Shown here: piece after piece, positions 8,840 through 17,545 of the stretch
Position numbering within the stretch: position 1 is the first letter of the stretch
How the letters are laid out: the number at the start of each line of letters is the position of its first letter
NCBI RefSeq assembly: GCF_042852765.1
Contig: NZ_AP031414.1
Length of the DNA stretch: 64,000 nucleotides
Direction: 5' to 3' (one strand)
Origin: Schaedlerella glycyrrhizinilytica_A
GTDB taxonomy: Bacteria > Bacillota > Clostridia > Lachnospirales > Lachnospiraceae
Position numbers and translations under genes: made by a program
The notes under the pieces: model-generated
Told to the model about the DNA's origin: nothing
Seen by the model: only the letters and a program-made list of their open reading frames with translations
Databases searched by the model: none

Positions 8840-9193
8840 ATGGCAAAGCGTGGAGGATTTCCGGGCGGCGGAATGCCGGGAAATATGGCGAATTTGATGA
8901 AGCAGGCGCAGAAGATGCAGCGTCAGATGGAAGAGCAGGCAAAAGAGCTGGAGACGAAAGAATTTACGGCGACCGCAGGCGGCGGAGCTGTGGAAGTGAC
9001 GGTTTCCGGAAAGCGCGAAGTTCTGAAAGTGAAACTGCAGGAAGAGGTTGTGGATCCGGACGATGTGGAGATGCTGGAAGATCTGATCGTAGCTGCAACA
9101 AACGAGGCTTTGCGTAAAGTAGAAGAAGAATCCGGAGCGGCAATGTCTAAACTGACGGGAGGACTTGGCGGTCTGGGCGGTGGTATGTTCTAA
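8840..9193 (+). CDS. YbaB/EbfC nucleoid-associated protein
   Basis: A 117-residue DNA-binding protein that forms dimers on the nucleoid. It has an N-terminal glycine-rich piece (RGGFPGGGMPGN), the coiled helix MANLMKQAQKMQRQMEEQ, the sheet GGGAVEVTVSGKREV and the helix DVEMLEDLIVAATNEAL, then a glycine-rich tail. It begins 3 bp after dnaX and precedes recR, the standard dnaX-ybaB-recR order, so a role beside recombination repair or chromosome organisation is inferred. Confidence 0.95.
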   Translation: MAKRGGFPGGGMPGNMANLMKQAQKMQRQMEEQAKELETKEFTATAGGGAVEVTVSGKREVLKVKLQEEVVDPDDVEMLEDLIVAATNEALRKVEEESGAAMSKLTGGLGGLGGGMF

Positions 9194-9240
9194 ACCCGCG
9201 GCACACGGACAAAAGAAGCAGCTAGTAAGGAAGTAGATAA

Positions 9241-9837
9241 ATGGAATATTACAGTAATCAGATCAGCCGGCTGATCGAAGAATTTTCGCATCTGCCGGGG
9301 ATCGGGACAAAATCGGCGCAGCGGCTTGCGTTTCATGTGATCAACATGCCGAAAGAACAGGTGGAGCATCTGGCAAAGACGATGGTGGACGCAAGGAACA
9401 ATGTCCGCTACTGCGCGCAGTGCTGTACTTTGACGGATCAGGAACTCTGTCCGATTTGTAAGAATCCGGATCGGGATCAGAAGACGATCATGGTCGTGGA
9501 GACGCCGCGTGATCTGGCGGCCTATGAGAAGACCGGGAAATACAACGGCGTATATCATGTGCTGCACGGCGCGATCTCCCCGATGCTCGGGATCGGACCG
9601 GGGGATATCCGGCTGAAAGAGTTGATGGAGCGGCTGCAGGGCGATGTGGACGAAGTCATCATTGCGACGAATTCCAGTCTGGAGGGCGAGACGACTGCGA
9701 TGTATATCAGCAAGCTGATCAAACCGGCAGGGATCAAAGTGAGCCGGATCGCCAGCGGAGTTCCGGTCGGAGGCGATCTGGAATATATTGACGAGGTGAC
9801 GCTCTTACGCGCGCTGGAGGGAAGAACGGAGCTGTAA
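9241..9837 (+). CDS. recR: Recombination protein RecR
   Basis: A 198-residue RecR, which works with RecF and RecO to load RecA on gapped DNA. It shows the helix-hairpin-helix (LPGIGTKSAQRLAFH), the four-cysteine zinc finger CAQCCTLTDQELCPIC, the Toprim domain beginning MVVETPRDLAAYEKTG, and the C-terminal Walker-like TALEGRTEL-type ending (LLRALEGRTEL). Length is normal. It is third in the dnaX operon, 47 bp after ybaB, with a weak GGAAG ribosome site. Confidence 0.97.
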   Translation: MEYYSNQISRLIEEFSHLPGIGTKSAQRLAFHVINMPKEQVEHLAKTMVDARNNVRYCAQCCTLTDQELCPICKNPDRDQKTIMVVETPRDLAAYEKTGKYNGVYHVLHGAISPMLGIGPGDIRLKELMERLQGDVDEVIIATNSSLEGETTAMYISKLIKPAGIKVSRIASGVPVGGDLEYIDEVTLLRALEGRTEL

Positions 9838-9854
9838 ATGCGGAGGTGAAACAG

Positions 9855-10985
9855 ATGGAACGCAAAAAAGTGACGTCTTCCGATGTGGCAAAGCGGGCGG
9901 GAGTTTCCCAGGCTACTGTCTCGATGGTATTGAATAAAAAATATAATGTGTCATTTTCCAAGGAAGTGATCCGGCGGGTCGAGGAGGCTGCGCAGGAACT
10001 GGGGTATGAACTTCCGAAGCGCAGGGTAAAGAAAGAGAACCGGCGGGAAAAGCTTCTCGTTGTGTTCTGTCCGAATCTGACCAACCCGTATTATGTCATG
10101 CTTTTGCAGGGGATCGAGTCCCGCGCAACGGAACAGGGATTCGGGCTTTTCGTCTGCAACACACAGCGGAGCCTGGAACTGGAAGAGCGGTATCTGAAAA
10201 TGCTTCCGGCGCTGAACCCGCAGGGAGTGATCTACACATGTAATCCGAGCAGGTGTTTTATGTCGATCGTGGAAGAGCTGTCGCGGACGATCCCGTTTGC
10301 CGTGATCAATAACCAAAATGAAAAACTTGACGTGGACGCCGTGGAACTGGACAATTCCAAACTGGGGCGGATCATGGCAAGACATCTTCTGGATCTGGGG
10401 CATAAGCATGTGGCGTATATCGCACCGCCGCTGACCGTAAGGCAGAAGCAACGGTCGAAGCGTGTGGAGGGATTTATGAAAGAATTCCGGGAAGCCGGGC
10501 TTGGAGACAATGTGGTGATCAAGGCGGCGAATGAATCCATCGACAAAGACGTGCCGGGAATCGATTCGGAATACCGGATCGGATATGACCTGACAAAAGA
10601 GCTTCTGGCGGAAGAACAGGATCTGACCGCGATCGTGGGACTGAACGATATGATCGCATTTGGGATTTTGGATGCACTTTATGATGAAAAATATAAAGTG
10701 CCCGGCGAGATGTCTGTGATGGGGTGCGACAATACGTTGTTTGCAAAGATGCATAAAGTGTCGCTCACGACGATCGAGCATTTTGTCATCTACAAAGGGC
10801 GGGATGCCTGTGACATCATTATGAAGAAAATGAAGACGCGGCAGAGCCGTTATGCGGATATGGAACCGGTGAGTATTTATCATGTGGAATACGAGCCGAA
10901 GCTGGTCGTGCGCGGAACGACATCTTATCCGCCGGGGATACAGAAAAAAGAGGGGAAACGGAAGACCTCAAAAAAGAAAAATTAG
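9855..10985 (+). CDS. LacI-family transcriptional regulator
   Basis: A 376-residue LacI/GalR-type regulator: helix-turn-helix TSSDVAKRAGVSQATVSMVL at the N-terminus, a basic linker (KRRVKKENRREK), then a sugar-binding domain with CPNLTNPYYVMLLQGI and VMGCDNTLFAKMHKVSLTTI. A lysine-rich tail of about 20 residues extends past the usual end. ATG 9855 is chosen because GGAGGTG sits 6 bp before it; the in-frame GTG at 9846 lies within that site. It follows recR by 17 bp and precedes the transaldolase-transketolase operon. A palindrome in front of that operon is a candidate target, but this is inference. Confidence 0.88.
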   Translation: MERKKVTSSDVAKRAGVSQATVSMVLNKKYNVSFSKEVIRRVEEAAQELGYELPKRRVKKENRREKLLVVFCPNLTNPYYVMLLQGIESRATEQGFGLFVCNTQRSLELEERYLKMLPALNPQGVIYTCNPSRCFMSIVEELSRTIPFAVINNQNEKLDVDAVELDNSKLGRIMARHLLDLGHKHVAYIAPPLTVRQKQRSKRVEGFMKEFREAGLGDNVVIKAANESIDKDVPGIDSEYRIGYDLTKELLAEEQDLTAIVGLNDMIAFGILDALYDEKYKVPGEMSVMGCDNTLFAKMHKVSLTTIEHFVIYKGRDACDIIMKKMKTRQSRYADMEPVSIYHVEYEPKLVVRGTTSYPPGIQKKEGKRKTSKKKN

Positions 10986-11111
10986 TTTTTTAGAAGAAAA
11001 AATTAATAATAAAAGCAATTGAATTTTATTAAACGTATTACATAACATGGATTGAAGAGGCATAAAGTGCGGAACAATCCGGTGGGTATCTTTTGACTAT
11101 CATCTTATATG

Positions 11112-11125
11112 AACACCATGGTGTT
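11112..11125. promoter_or_regulatory. Perfect palindrome upstream of the transaldolase-transketolase operon
   Basis: AACACCATGGTGTT is a perfect 14-bp palindrome in the 281-bp gap after the LacI gene. It lies 14 bp downstream of TTGACT (11093-11098), but no well-spaced -10 box was found. Size and symmetry suit a regulator site. The centre is AT rather than the CG usual for LacI proteins, so the binder is uncertain. Nothing else firm is seen in this A/T-rich gap. Confidence 0.5.
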
Positions 11126-11266
11126 AATAATAATTGAAATATTAGTACAAAGAAATTATTAATAATTTTGGAGCTATTGACCGTTCAGAATTTGTTGCCT
11201 ATAATCAAAATCAGAAAGAAAAATCTGAATTTATATTCAAAGCGTAATGCAAGGAGGAGCGGAGAC

Positions 11267-11920
11267 ATGAAATTTTTTATTGACACAGCAAAGGTAGAAG
11301 ATATTAAGAAAGCAAACGACATGGGAGTGATCTGCGGAGTTACGACGAACCCGTCGCTGATCGCAAAAGAAGGACGTGTATTTGAGGAAGTGATCGCAGA
11401 GATCGCATCGATCGTAGACGGACCGATCAGCGGAGAAGTAAAGGCGACAACCGTTGACGCAGAGGGTATGATCGCGGAGGGACGTGAGATCGCGAAGATC
11501 CATCCGAACATGGTCGTAAAGATCCCGATGACAACCGAGGGACTCAAAGCATGTAAGGTGCTGACAAGCGAGGGAATCAAGACAAATGTAACTCTGATCT
11601 TTACTGCAAATCAGGCGCTTCTGGCAGCGAGAGCGGGCGCAACTTATGTATCTCCGTTCCTCGGAAGACTGGACGACATTTCCGTACGCGGAACAGATCT
11701 GATCGCAGAGATCGCACAGATCTTTGAAGTAGCAGGAATTGAGACAGAGATCATCGCAGCAAGTGTGCGGAATCCGATGCATGTGACAGACTGTGCATTG
11801 GCGGGCGCGGATATTGCGACCGTTCCGTATGCAGTGATCGAGCAGATGACACATCATCCGCTGACAGATGCTGGAATAGCCAAATTTCAGGCAGATTACA
11901 AAGCTGTATTTGGAGAATAA
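11267..11920 (+). CDS. Transaldolase, short Fsa/TalC type
   Basis: A 217-residue transaldolase-family protein. It carries MKFFIDTAKVEDIKKAND, GVTTNPSLIAKEGR, the Schiff-base lysine in NMVVKIPMT (Lys85), NVTLIFTANQALLAARAG and SPFLGRLDD, all typical of the short form found in Firmicutes. It moves a dihydroxyacetone unit between sugar phosphates in the non-oxidative pentose phosphate pathway; fructose-6-phosphate aldolase is the close alternative. Start 11267 follows AAGGAGGAGCGGAG; an upstream in-frame start at 11168 gives a non-conserved leader and is rejected. It is 15 bp from the transketolase genes. Confidence 0.92.
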   Translation: MKFFIDTAKVEDIKKANDMGVICGVTTNPSLIAKEGRVFEEVIAEIASIVDGPISGEVKATTVDAEGMIAEGREIAKIHPNMVVKIPMTTEGLKACKVLTSEGIKTNVTLIFTANQALLAARAGATYVSPFLGRLDDISVRGTDLIAEIAQIFEVAGIETEIIAASVRNPMHVTDCALAGADIATVPYAVIEQMTHHPLTDAGIAKFQADYKAVFGE

Positions 11921-11935
11921 TAAGGAGAGGCTGAC

Positions 11936-12772
11936 ATGAATAAGTTAGAATTGATGAAGACTGCCAATGAGATCCGCAAAGGGATCGTGACAGCAGTACA
12001 CAGTGCAAAATCCGGACATCCGGGCGGATCACTGTCTGCGGCAGACATTTATACCTATTTGTATTTTGAAGAATTGAATATCGACCCGGAAGATCCGAAG
12101 AAAGCGGATCGTGACCGTTTTGTACTTTCCAAAGGACATACAGCTCCGGGACTGTACTCTACACTGGCACACCGCGGATTCTTCCCGGTAGAAGATCTGA
12201 CGACACTGCGTCACACAGGATCTTATTTGCAGGGACATCCGGATATGAAGCACATTCCGGGCGTGGATATGTCTTCCGGTTCTTTGGGACAGGGAATCTC
12301 CGCGGCAGTCGGAATGGCGATCTCCGCCAAACTTTCCAATGAAGATTACCGTGTGTACACATTACTCGGCGACGGAGAGATCCAGGAGGGACAGGTATGG
12401 GAAGCAGCAATGCTTGCAGGATTTAGAAAGCTGGATAATCTCGTAGTGATCGTAGATAACAATAATCTGCAGATCGACGGTGCGATCGACGAAGTCAATT
12501 CTCCGTATCCGATCGACAAGAAGTTTGAAGCATTTAATTTCCATGTGATCACGATTGATGGAAATGATTTCGATCAGATCGAAGCCGCATTTAAAGAGGC
12601 GAGAGAGACAAAAGGCATGCCGACGGCGATCGTTGCAAAGACGGTCAAAGGAAAAGGCGTTTCCTTTATGGAAAATCAGGTTGGCTGGCACGGCGCGGCT
12701 CCGAACGACGAGCAGTATGCAGTGGCAATGGAAGATTTGGAGAAAGCAGGTGAAGCATTATGTCAGATGTAA
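11936..12772 (+). CDS. Transketolase, N-terminal (thiamine diphosphate binding) subunit
   Basis: The 278-residue first subunit of a two-subunit transketolase. It holds the thiamine diphosphate/magnesium motif GDGEIQEGQVWEA with DNNNLQIDG, and the substrate-site histidines in SAKSGHPGGSLS, KGHTAPGLY and GHPDMKHIPGVD. Two-gene transketolases are normal in many Firmicutes and archaea. It follows the transaldolase gene by 15 bp and its end overlaps the C-terminal subunit gene by 13 bp, so equal production by translational coupling is likely. Confidence 0.95.
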   Translation: MNKLELMKTANEIRKGIVTAVHSAKSGHPGGSLSAADIYTYLYFEELNIDPEDPKKADRDRFVLSKGHTAPGLYSTLAHRGFFPVEDLTTLRHTGSYLQGHPDMKHIPGVDMSSGSLGQGISAAVGMAISAKLSNEDYRVYTLLGDGEIQEGQVWEAAMLAGFRKLDNLVVIVDNNNLQIDGAIDEVNSPYPIDKKFEAFNFHVITIDGNDFDQIEAAFKEARETKGMPTAIVAKTVKGKGVSFMENQVGWHGAAPNDEQYAVAMEDLEKAGEALCQM

Positions 12773-13698
12773 AGAAGATCGCAACAAGAGAGAGCTATGG
12801 CAATGCTTTGGCTGAATTAGGAAAAGAACATGAGGATATCGTAGTGCTGGACGCCGATCTGGCGGCGGCTACAAAAACAGGCGTATTTAAGAAAGCGTTT
12901 CCGGAGCGTCATATCGACTGCGGAATCGCAGAGTGTAATATGATCGGTGTGGCGGCAGGACTGGCGGCAACCGGAAAAGTTCCGTTTGCAAGTTCTTTCG
13001 CAATGTTTGCAGCAGGACGTGCGTTTGAGCAGGTGCGCAACTCTGTCGGCTATCCGAAGCTGAATGTGAAGATCGGCGCGACCCATGCCGGAATCTCCGT
13101 TGGAGAAGACGGCGCGACCCATCAGTGTAACGAAGACATTGCTCTGATGCGTACGATCCCGGGAATGGTTGTGATCAATCCGTCTGACGATGTGGAAGCA
13201 AAAGCGGCAGTGAAAGCAGCTTATGAGCATCAAGGACCGGTGTATATGCGTTTTGGAAGACTGGCAGTTCCGGTCATCAACGACAACGAAGATTATAAAT
13301 TTGAACTCGGAAAAGGCGTTGTGCTCCGCGAGGGGAAAGACGTGGCGATCATCGCAACGGGACTTCCGGTAGCAAATTGTCTGGAAGCGGCAGAAAAACT
13401 TGCGGCAGAGGGAATCGATGCGAAAGTGATCAACATTCATACGATCAAACCGCTGGATGAAGAACTGATCGTGGCAGCAGCGAAAGAGACCGGAAAAGTG
13501 GTTACGGTTGAGGAACATTCCGTGATCGGCGGTCTCGGAAGCGCAGTCTGCGACGTATTGTGCGAGCAGGCTCCGACGAAAGTTTTAAAGATTGGCATCA
13601 ACGATACATTCGGCGAGTCCGGTCCGGCGGTAGAGCTTGTGAAGAAATACGGATTGGATGCAGACAGCATTTACGAGAAAGTGAAAGCCTTTTTGTAA
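12760..13698 (+). CDS. Transketolase, C-terminal subunit
   Basis: The 312-residue second subunit, carrying the pyrimidine-binding domain (LDADLAAATKTGVFKKAFPERH with the conserved glutamate in CGIAECNMIGVAAG) and the C-terminal domain (ATGLPVANCLEAAEKLA, TIKPLDEELI, EEHSVIGGLGSAV). With the upstream subunit it transfers two-carbon units between pentose and triose phosphates. It overlaps the preceding gene by 13 bp and ends just before a strong two-way terminator, closing the transaldolase-transketolase operon. Confidence 0.95.
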   Translation: MSDVKKIATRESYGNALAELGKEHEDIVVLDADLAAATKTGVFKKAFPERHIDCGIAECNMIGVAAGLAATGKVPFASSFAMFAAGRAFEQVRNSVGYPKLNVKIGATHAGISVGEDGATHQCNEDIALMRTIPGMVVINPSDDVEAKAAVKAAYEHQGPVYMRFGRLAVPVINDNEDYKFELGKGVVLREGKDVAIIATGLPVANCLEAAEKLAAEGIDAKVINIHTIKPLDEELIVAAAKETGKVVTVEEHSVIGGLGSAVCDVLCEQAPTKVLKIGINDTFGESGPAVELVKKYGLDADSIYEKVKAFL

Positions 13699-13724
13699 GA
13701 GAAGAATAAGAAATAAAAAGAGTT

Positions 13725-13778
13725 AAAAAAGTGCAGTTTTCTTCGAACCGATGAGGGAGAAGAAAGCTGCACTTTTTT
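13725..13778. terminator. Bidirectional terminator between the transketolase and AraC genes
   Basis: A nearly perfect 20-bp stem (13725-13744 with 13759-13778) with AAAAAA at the left foot and TTTTTT at the right foot works on both strands. It separates the converging transketolase and AraC genes and overlaps the AraC stop codon. Confidence 0.9.
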
Positions 13779-14568
13779 AATTGTTAAGTTTACGATAATG
13801 ATGTGGAAGAACACCGTAGGTATTTTGAAAATGTACTGTGAATGCACTGGCACTGGGGAAAGAGAGAAATGCAGCAATATCGGCAATGTTTAAGGTACTG
13901 TTTTTTAGAAGATAGGCTCCATATTTTAACTTCTCCTGACGGATATATTGGGAAGGTCGTACATGAAGTTCTTTTTTAAATAAATCCGATACATAATTGG
14001 GGCTAAGAGAGCAAATTTTACCTAATTCATTCATTGTGATTTTTGAGGTTAAGTTTGACATAATATATTCACAGCAGATTTTTAATTGAGGACTGCATGC
14101 AGTGAGACGCCAATTTTGAATTGCTTGACAATATTCAAGAAAAGCCTGCCAGAATAAGTGATATATTTTTTCGATGTTGTTGATATTACTTAAGTATTGA
14201 ATGTATACATCACTGATGGAATAAGCAAGAGTCTCCGGAAGACCGTTGTCGATAGCGGTACGACAAAAAAGAGTGATGGCAGATACAATTGTGAACCGAG
14301 CCTGCATCAATTCGTTTTCGGAAAGATTTCCGACATCAATCGTTAATAGCCCATCTTTTGAAGATGTGCGGATAAATTGTTCGGCAAGTGTGACATTTCC
14401 AAGTGCGATGTACTCTAAGACTGCTTTCTCTATCTGACGCCGATTGGGAAAAGGAAAGGTGTAGTCGAGTTTCTCTGTTGCCTGTTTAAATGAGCGTTGA
14501 TGAAGAAATTGTGAATGTTCAATGGATTTCATATTCCTATCCAGACTGATCTTGATATTTTTATCCAT
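13777..14568 (-). CDS. AraC-family transcriptional regulator (rhamnoside module)
   Basis: A 263-residue regulator with two AraC-type helix-turn-helix motifs in the last 100 residues (KITMNELGKICSLSPNYVSDLFK and NIADIAAFLSFPSASAFTVHF, split at SQYIRQEKL). The N-terminal half is not an obvious cupin and I cannot name it. The start follows AAAGGAG. It is divergent from the GH78-GH3-GPH operon, so it is inferred to activate those genes. Its sequence is rich in A/T-ending codons, like the genes it faces and unlike the housekeeping genes to its left. Confidence 0.85.
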   Translation of the reverse strand: MDKNIKISLDRNMKSIEHSQFLHQRSFKQATEKLDYTFPFPNRRQIEKAVLEYIALGNVTLAEQFIRTSSKDGLLTIDVGNLSENELMQARFTIVSAITLFCRTAIDNGLPETLAYSISDVYIQYLSNINNIEKIYHLFWQAFLEYCQAIQNWRLTACSPQLKICCEYIMSNLTSKITMNELGKICSLSPNYVSDLFKKELHVRPSQYIRQEKLKYGAYLLKNSTLNIADIAAFLSFPSASAFTVHFQNTYGVLPHHYRKLNN

Positions 14569-14743
14569 ATAAAAACTCCTTTTAATTATTGTGATTATAT
14601 ATATAAATAAGTGAAATCATATATTTATTATAAAATACAAGTGATAATATTACAAATATAAAAGAGAAAAGAAACTAGAATTGTAGAAAATGACCAAAAA
14701 GCAAATGTTTAAATTGGTTAAAGTAGACAAAGGAGAATGCGAT
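14569..14743. promoter_or_regulatory. Divergent control region, AraC / GH78
   Basis: This very A/T-rich gap must hold both promoters. The hexamer AAGTGA recurs at 14609 and 14639, exactly 30 bp apart (three helical turns) and followed each time by an A/T-rich half, a plausible pair of AraC half-sites. No -35/-10 pair with good spacing was found on either strand. Confidence 0.35.
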
Positions 14744-17524
14744 ATGGAATTATATGACCTTCGAGTGAACCATTTATGTAATCCCTTGGGATACGAAATG
14801 AACAAGACCGTGTTTTCATGGAAAGTTAAAAATGCAGTCGGAAAAAAACAGGAAGCTGCAAGAATACGAATCGGAGAATTGGAAAATTTTGAAACTTTGA
14901 TCATGGATACCGGATTTTCAAAAAATCTTTCATCTATTGCATCCCAAGTGGATGTGCCGCTTATGCCGTGTAAACGATATTTTTGGGATGTTACCGTGCG
15001 GACTGATAAAGGCGAAGAAGCGGTCAGCAGTGTTTCGTGGTTTGAAACCGGAAAGATGGATGAAGCGTGGCACGCCGAATGGATAACTTGTGATAATCAG
15101 CAAAAAAGGCATCCGATTTTTAAGAAAAAGATTTCTTTAAGAGGAAAAGTAATAAGAGCGAGATTATATATTTGTGGTCTTGGTTTATATGAAGCTTTTT
15201 ATGAGAATGAACGAATCGGCGAAGAATATCTGACGCCATATTGCAATGATTATAGTGAATGGGTTCAGTACCAGACCTATGATGTCACAGAAATGCTTCA
15301 AAAAGAAGGAATGCTTTCGGTGCTTCTTGGAAATGGATGGTATAAAGGCAGGTTTGGTTTTGACAATCCATCGGAATCTGGATTTTACGGTGATAAGTGG
15401 AAGTTAAGAGCTGAATTATCTATTGAATATGAAGATGGAAGCAAAGACATAGTTGGAACAGATGAAAGCTGGCGTGTGGAAAGAAGCAACTTGATATTTT
15501 CGGAGATTTATGACGGAGAACATAGAGATGACACACTGCCAAAACTTCCGGAGGAAGCCGCAATCGTGTGTGAGGCGGAAAAAGGAAAATTGACTGCCAG
15601 ACTTAGCACACCGGTAACCGTGCATGAGCAAATAAAACCAAAAGAACTGATTGTTACACCTAATGGAGAAACTGTATTAGATCTCGGACAGGAATTTACG
15701 GGGATTTTCAGCTTACAGGTGAAAGAAGAGAAAGGAACAAAAATTCATATACAGACAGGAGAGATTCTTCAGAACGGCAATTTTTATAGGGATAATCTTA
15801 GAACCGCAAAGTCAGAGTATGTCTATATTTCAGATGGAAAAGAAAAAAATATATGTCCCCATTTTACATTTTACGGATATCGTTATGTAAAGATTGAAGG
15901 TATGGAACATCTGGAAAAAGATGATTTTACCGGTTTAGCATTATATAGTGAGATTCCGGAAACCGGAAATGTTGAGACCGGGAACTCGCTTGTGAATCAG
16001 TTGATTTCGAATATCCGCTGGGGAATGAAGAGTAATTTTTTGGATGTTCCGACCGACTGTCCGCAGCGAGATGAAAGAATGGGATGGACAGGCGATGCAC
16101 AGATTTTTTCGGCAGCAGCCACTTACCTGGCAGATACCTATTCATTTTATAAAAAATATCTTTATGATATGGCATGTGAACAGAAAACGCGGGGAGGTAA
16201 AGTTCCACAGGTTATTCCGAATTTCGGAAAGGAAGGAACTTCTAGCGTATGGGGAGACGCAGCATGTATTATTCCGTGGAATTTGTATTTATTCTACGGA
16301 GATCAGACCATTCTGGAAGAACAATTTGAGAGCATGCGTTCTTGGGTGGATTACATTCGGCGAACGGATCAAAAAAATCATTGCTGGAGACAGGAATTTC
16401 ATTACGGGGATTGGCTTGCGCTGGATCATCCGACCGGTGGTGAAAACGGGTTTTTGGGAGGCACGGACGAACGGTTTATCGCAGACGTATCTTATGCAGT
16501 TAGTGCCGGAATTGTGAAAAAAGCAGCGCATATTTTGGGCTTGGAAAAAGAGGAAGCAGAATATGGAGCTGTTGAGAATGCACAGTATGAATGGATCCAA
16601 CAGGAATATTACACAGCGACAGGAAAATGTTGTATACGGACACAGACCGCACAGCTTCTTACTTTAAAATATCATTTGAGTGAAAATGAAGAAGAGGCAA
16701 GAAAAATGCTTCGAATCTTATTGGATGAAAGTGATGGAAAATTACGAACCGGATTTGTAGGAACACCGCTTCTTTGTAAAGTGCTTTCAGAAAATGAGAT
16801 GGATGACCTTGCATATGAACTGCTTTTGAATGAAGAATTTCCGGGATGGCTTTATGAGGTAAAACTAGGAGCAACGACAATATGGGAACGTTGGAACAGC
16901 TTGGATAAAAACGGCTGTATTTCGGGAACGCAGATGAATAGTTTGAATCATTATGCAGCGGGTGCGGTAGCAGAATGGATTTTTCGATATGCGGCAGGAA
17001 TCAATATGGATGAAACGGATATTTCCAAGGCTGGATTTAAAGCGGTAAAGTTTACACCGAGATTAAACCAGACCTTAGGATATGCAAAAGCATCTTATGA
17101 GTCTGCAATGGGATTGTACGCTTGTGCGTGGGAGTTTGAAGATGAAACGCATGTAAAAGTATCTGTTCAAGTTCCATTCGGAGGAAAGGCACAGCTGATT
17201 ATACCGGAGGCAGAAAAATCTATATTCGACAATAAAGAAAATCCAATGTTTGCGGATGTGAGAGACGGGATTTGTTATTTGACAGCAGGCGATTATACGG
17301 TGGAATATACCATCGAAAAGAAACCGGCATCTTACAGTATTGATACATCCATGAGAAAATTGTTGGAGCAGAAGGAAATCAAGAAATTTATTGGTTCGAT
17401 GATACCGCTTGAAACATTGCCGAGAGAATTTATGCCGATGTCTCTTAGAAAATTAGCAGTACAATTCGGAGGGGCTCAAGAGGAACAGTTGGAACAGATC
17501 AATGAAGTATTAAAGAAATTCTGA
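14744..17524 (+). CDS. Alpha-L-rhamnosidase, GH78
   Basis: A 926-residue GH78 enzyme that removes terminal alpha-L-rhamnose from glycosides. It shows the N-terminal beta domains (ELYDLRVNHLCNPLGYEM; ARLYICGLGLYEAFYENERIG), the middle rhamnosidase domain (VLDLGQEFTGIFSLQV), and the alpha/alpha barrel with catalytic DCPQRDERMGWTGD (Asp438-Asp451, acid Glu444). No signal peptide, so it is cytoplasmic. ATG 14744 is chosen for its AAAGGAG site. Residues about 865-926 form an extra tail (DTSMRKLLEQKE then PMSLRKLAVQFGG) resembling tails on the GH3 and GH2 proteins here. The GH3 gene follows after 21 bp. Confidence 0.92.
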   Translation: MELYDLRVNHLCNPLGYEMNKTVFSWKVKNAVGKKQEAARIRIGELENFETLIMDTGFSKNLSSIASQVDVPLMPCKRYFWDVTVRTDKGEEAVSSVSWFETGKMDEAWHAEWITCDNQQKRHPIFKKKISLRGKVIRARLYICGLGLYEAFYENERIGEEYLTPYCNDYSEWVQYQTYDVTEMLQKEGMLSVLLGNGWYKGRFGFDNPSESGFYGDKWKLRAELSIEYEDGSKDIVGTDESWRVERSNLIFSEIYDGEHRDDTLPKLPEEAAIVCEAEKGKLTARLSTPVTVHEQIKPKELIVTPNGETVLDLGQEFTGIFSLQVKEEKGTKIHIQTGEILQNGNFYRDNLRTAKSEYVYISDGKEKNICPHFTFYGYRYVKIEGMEHLEKDDFTGLALYSEIPETGNVETGNSLVNQLISNIRWGMKSNFLDVPTDCPQRDERMGWTGDAQIFSAAATYLADTYSFYKKYLYDMACEQKTRGGKVPQVIPNFGKEGTSSVWGDAACIIPWNLYLFYGDQTILEEQFESMRSWVDYIRRTDQKNHCWRQEFHYGDWLALDHPTGGENGFLGGTDERFIADVSYAVSAGIVKKAAHILGLEKEEAEYGAVENAQYEWIQQEYYTATGKCCIRTQTAQLLTLKYHLSENEEEARKMLRILLDESDGKLRTGFVGTPLLCKVLSENEMDDLAYELLLNEEFPGWLYEVKLGATTIWERWNSLDKNGCISGTQMNSLNHYAAGAVAEWIFRYAAGINMDETDISKAGFKAVKFTPRLNQTLGYAKASYESAMGLYACAWEFEDETHVKVSVQVPFGGKAQLIIPEAEKSIFDNKENPMFADVRDGICYLTAGDYTVEYTIEKKPASYSIDTSMRKLLEQKEIKKFIGSMIPLETLPREFMPMSLRKLAVQFGGAQEEQLEQINEVLKKF

Positions 17525-17545
17525 AGTGGGGAGAGGAGGAATGGT

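Noticed and set aside
9951..10883. Open frame of about 310 codons antisense to the LacI gene
   Set aside because: Low-complexity His/Arg-rich translation with no motif; it shadows a well-supported LacI regulator.
11936..13698. Transketolase as a broken, split gene
   Set aside because: Two-subunit transketolases with this exact split and overlap are normal in Firmicutes.
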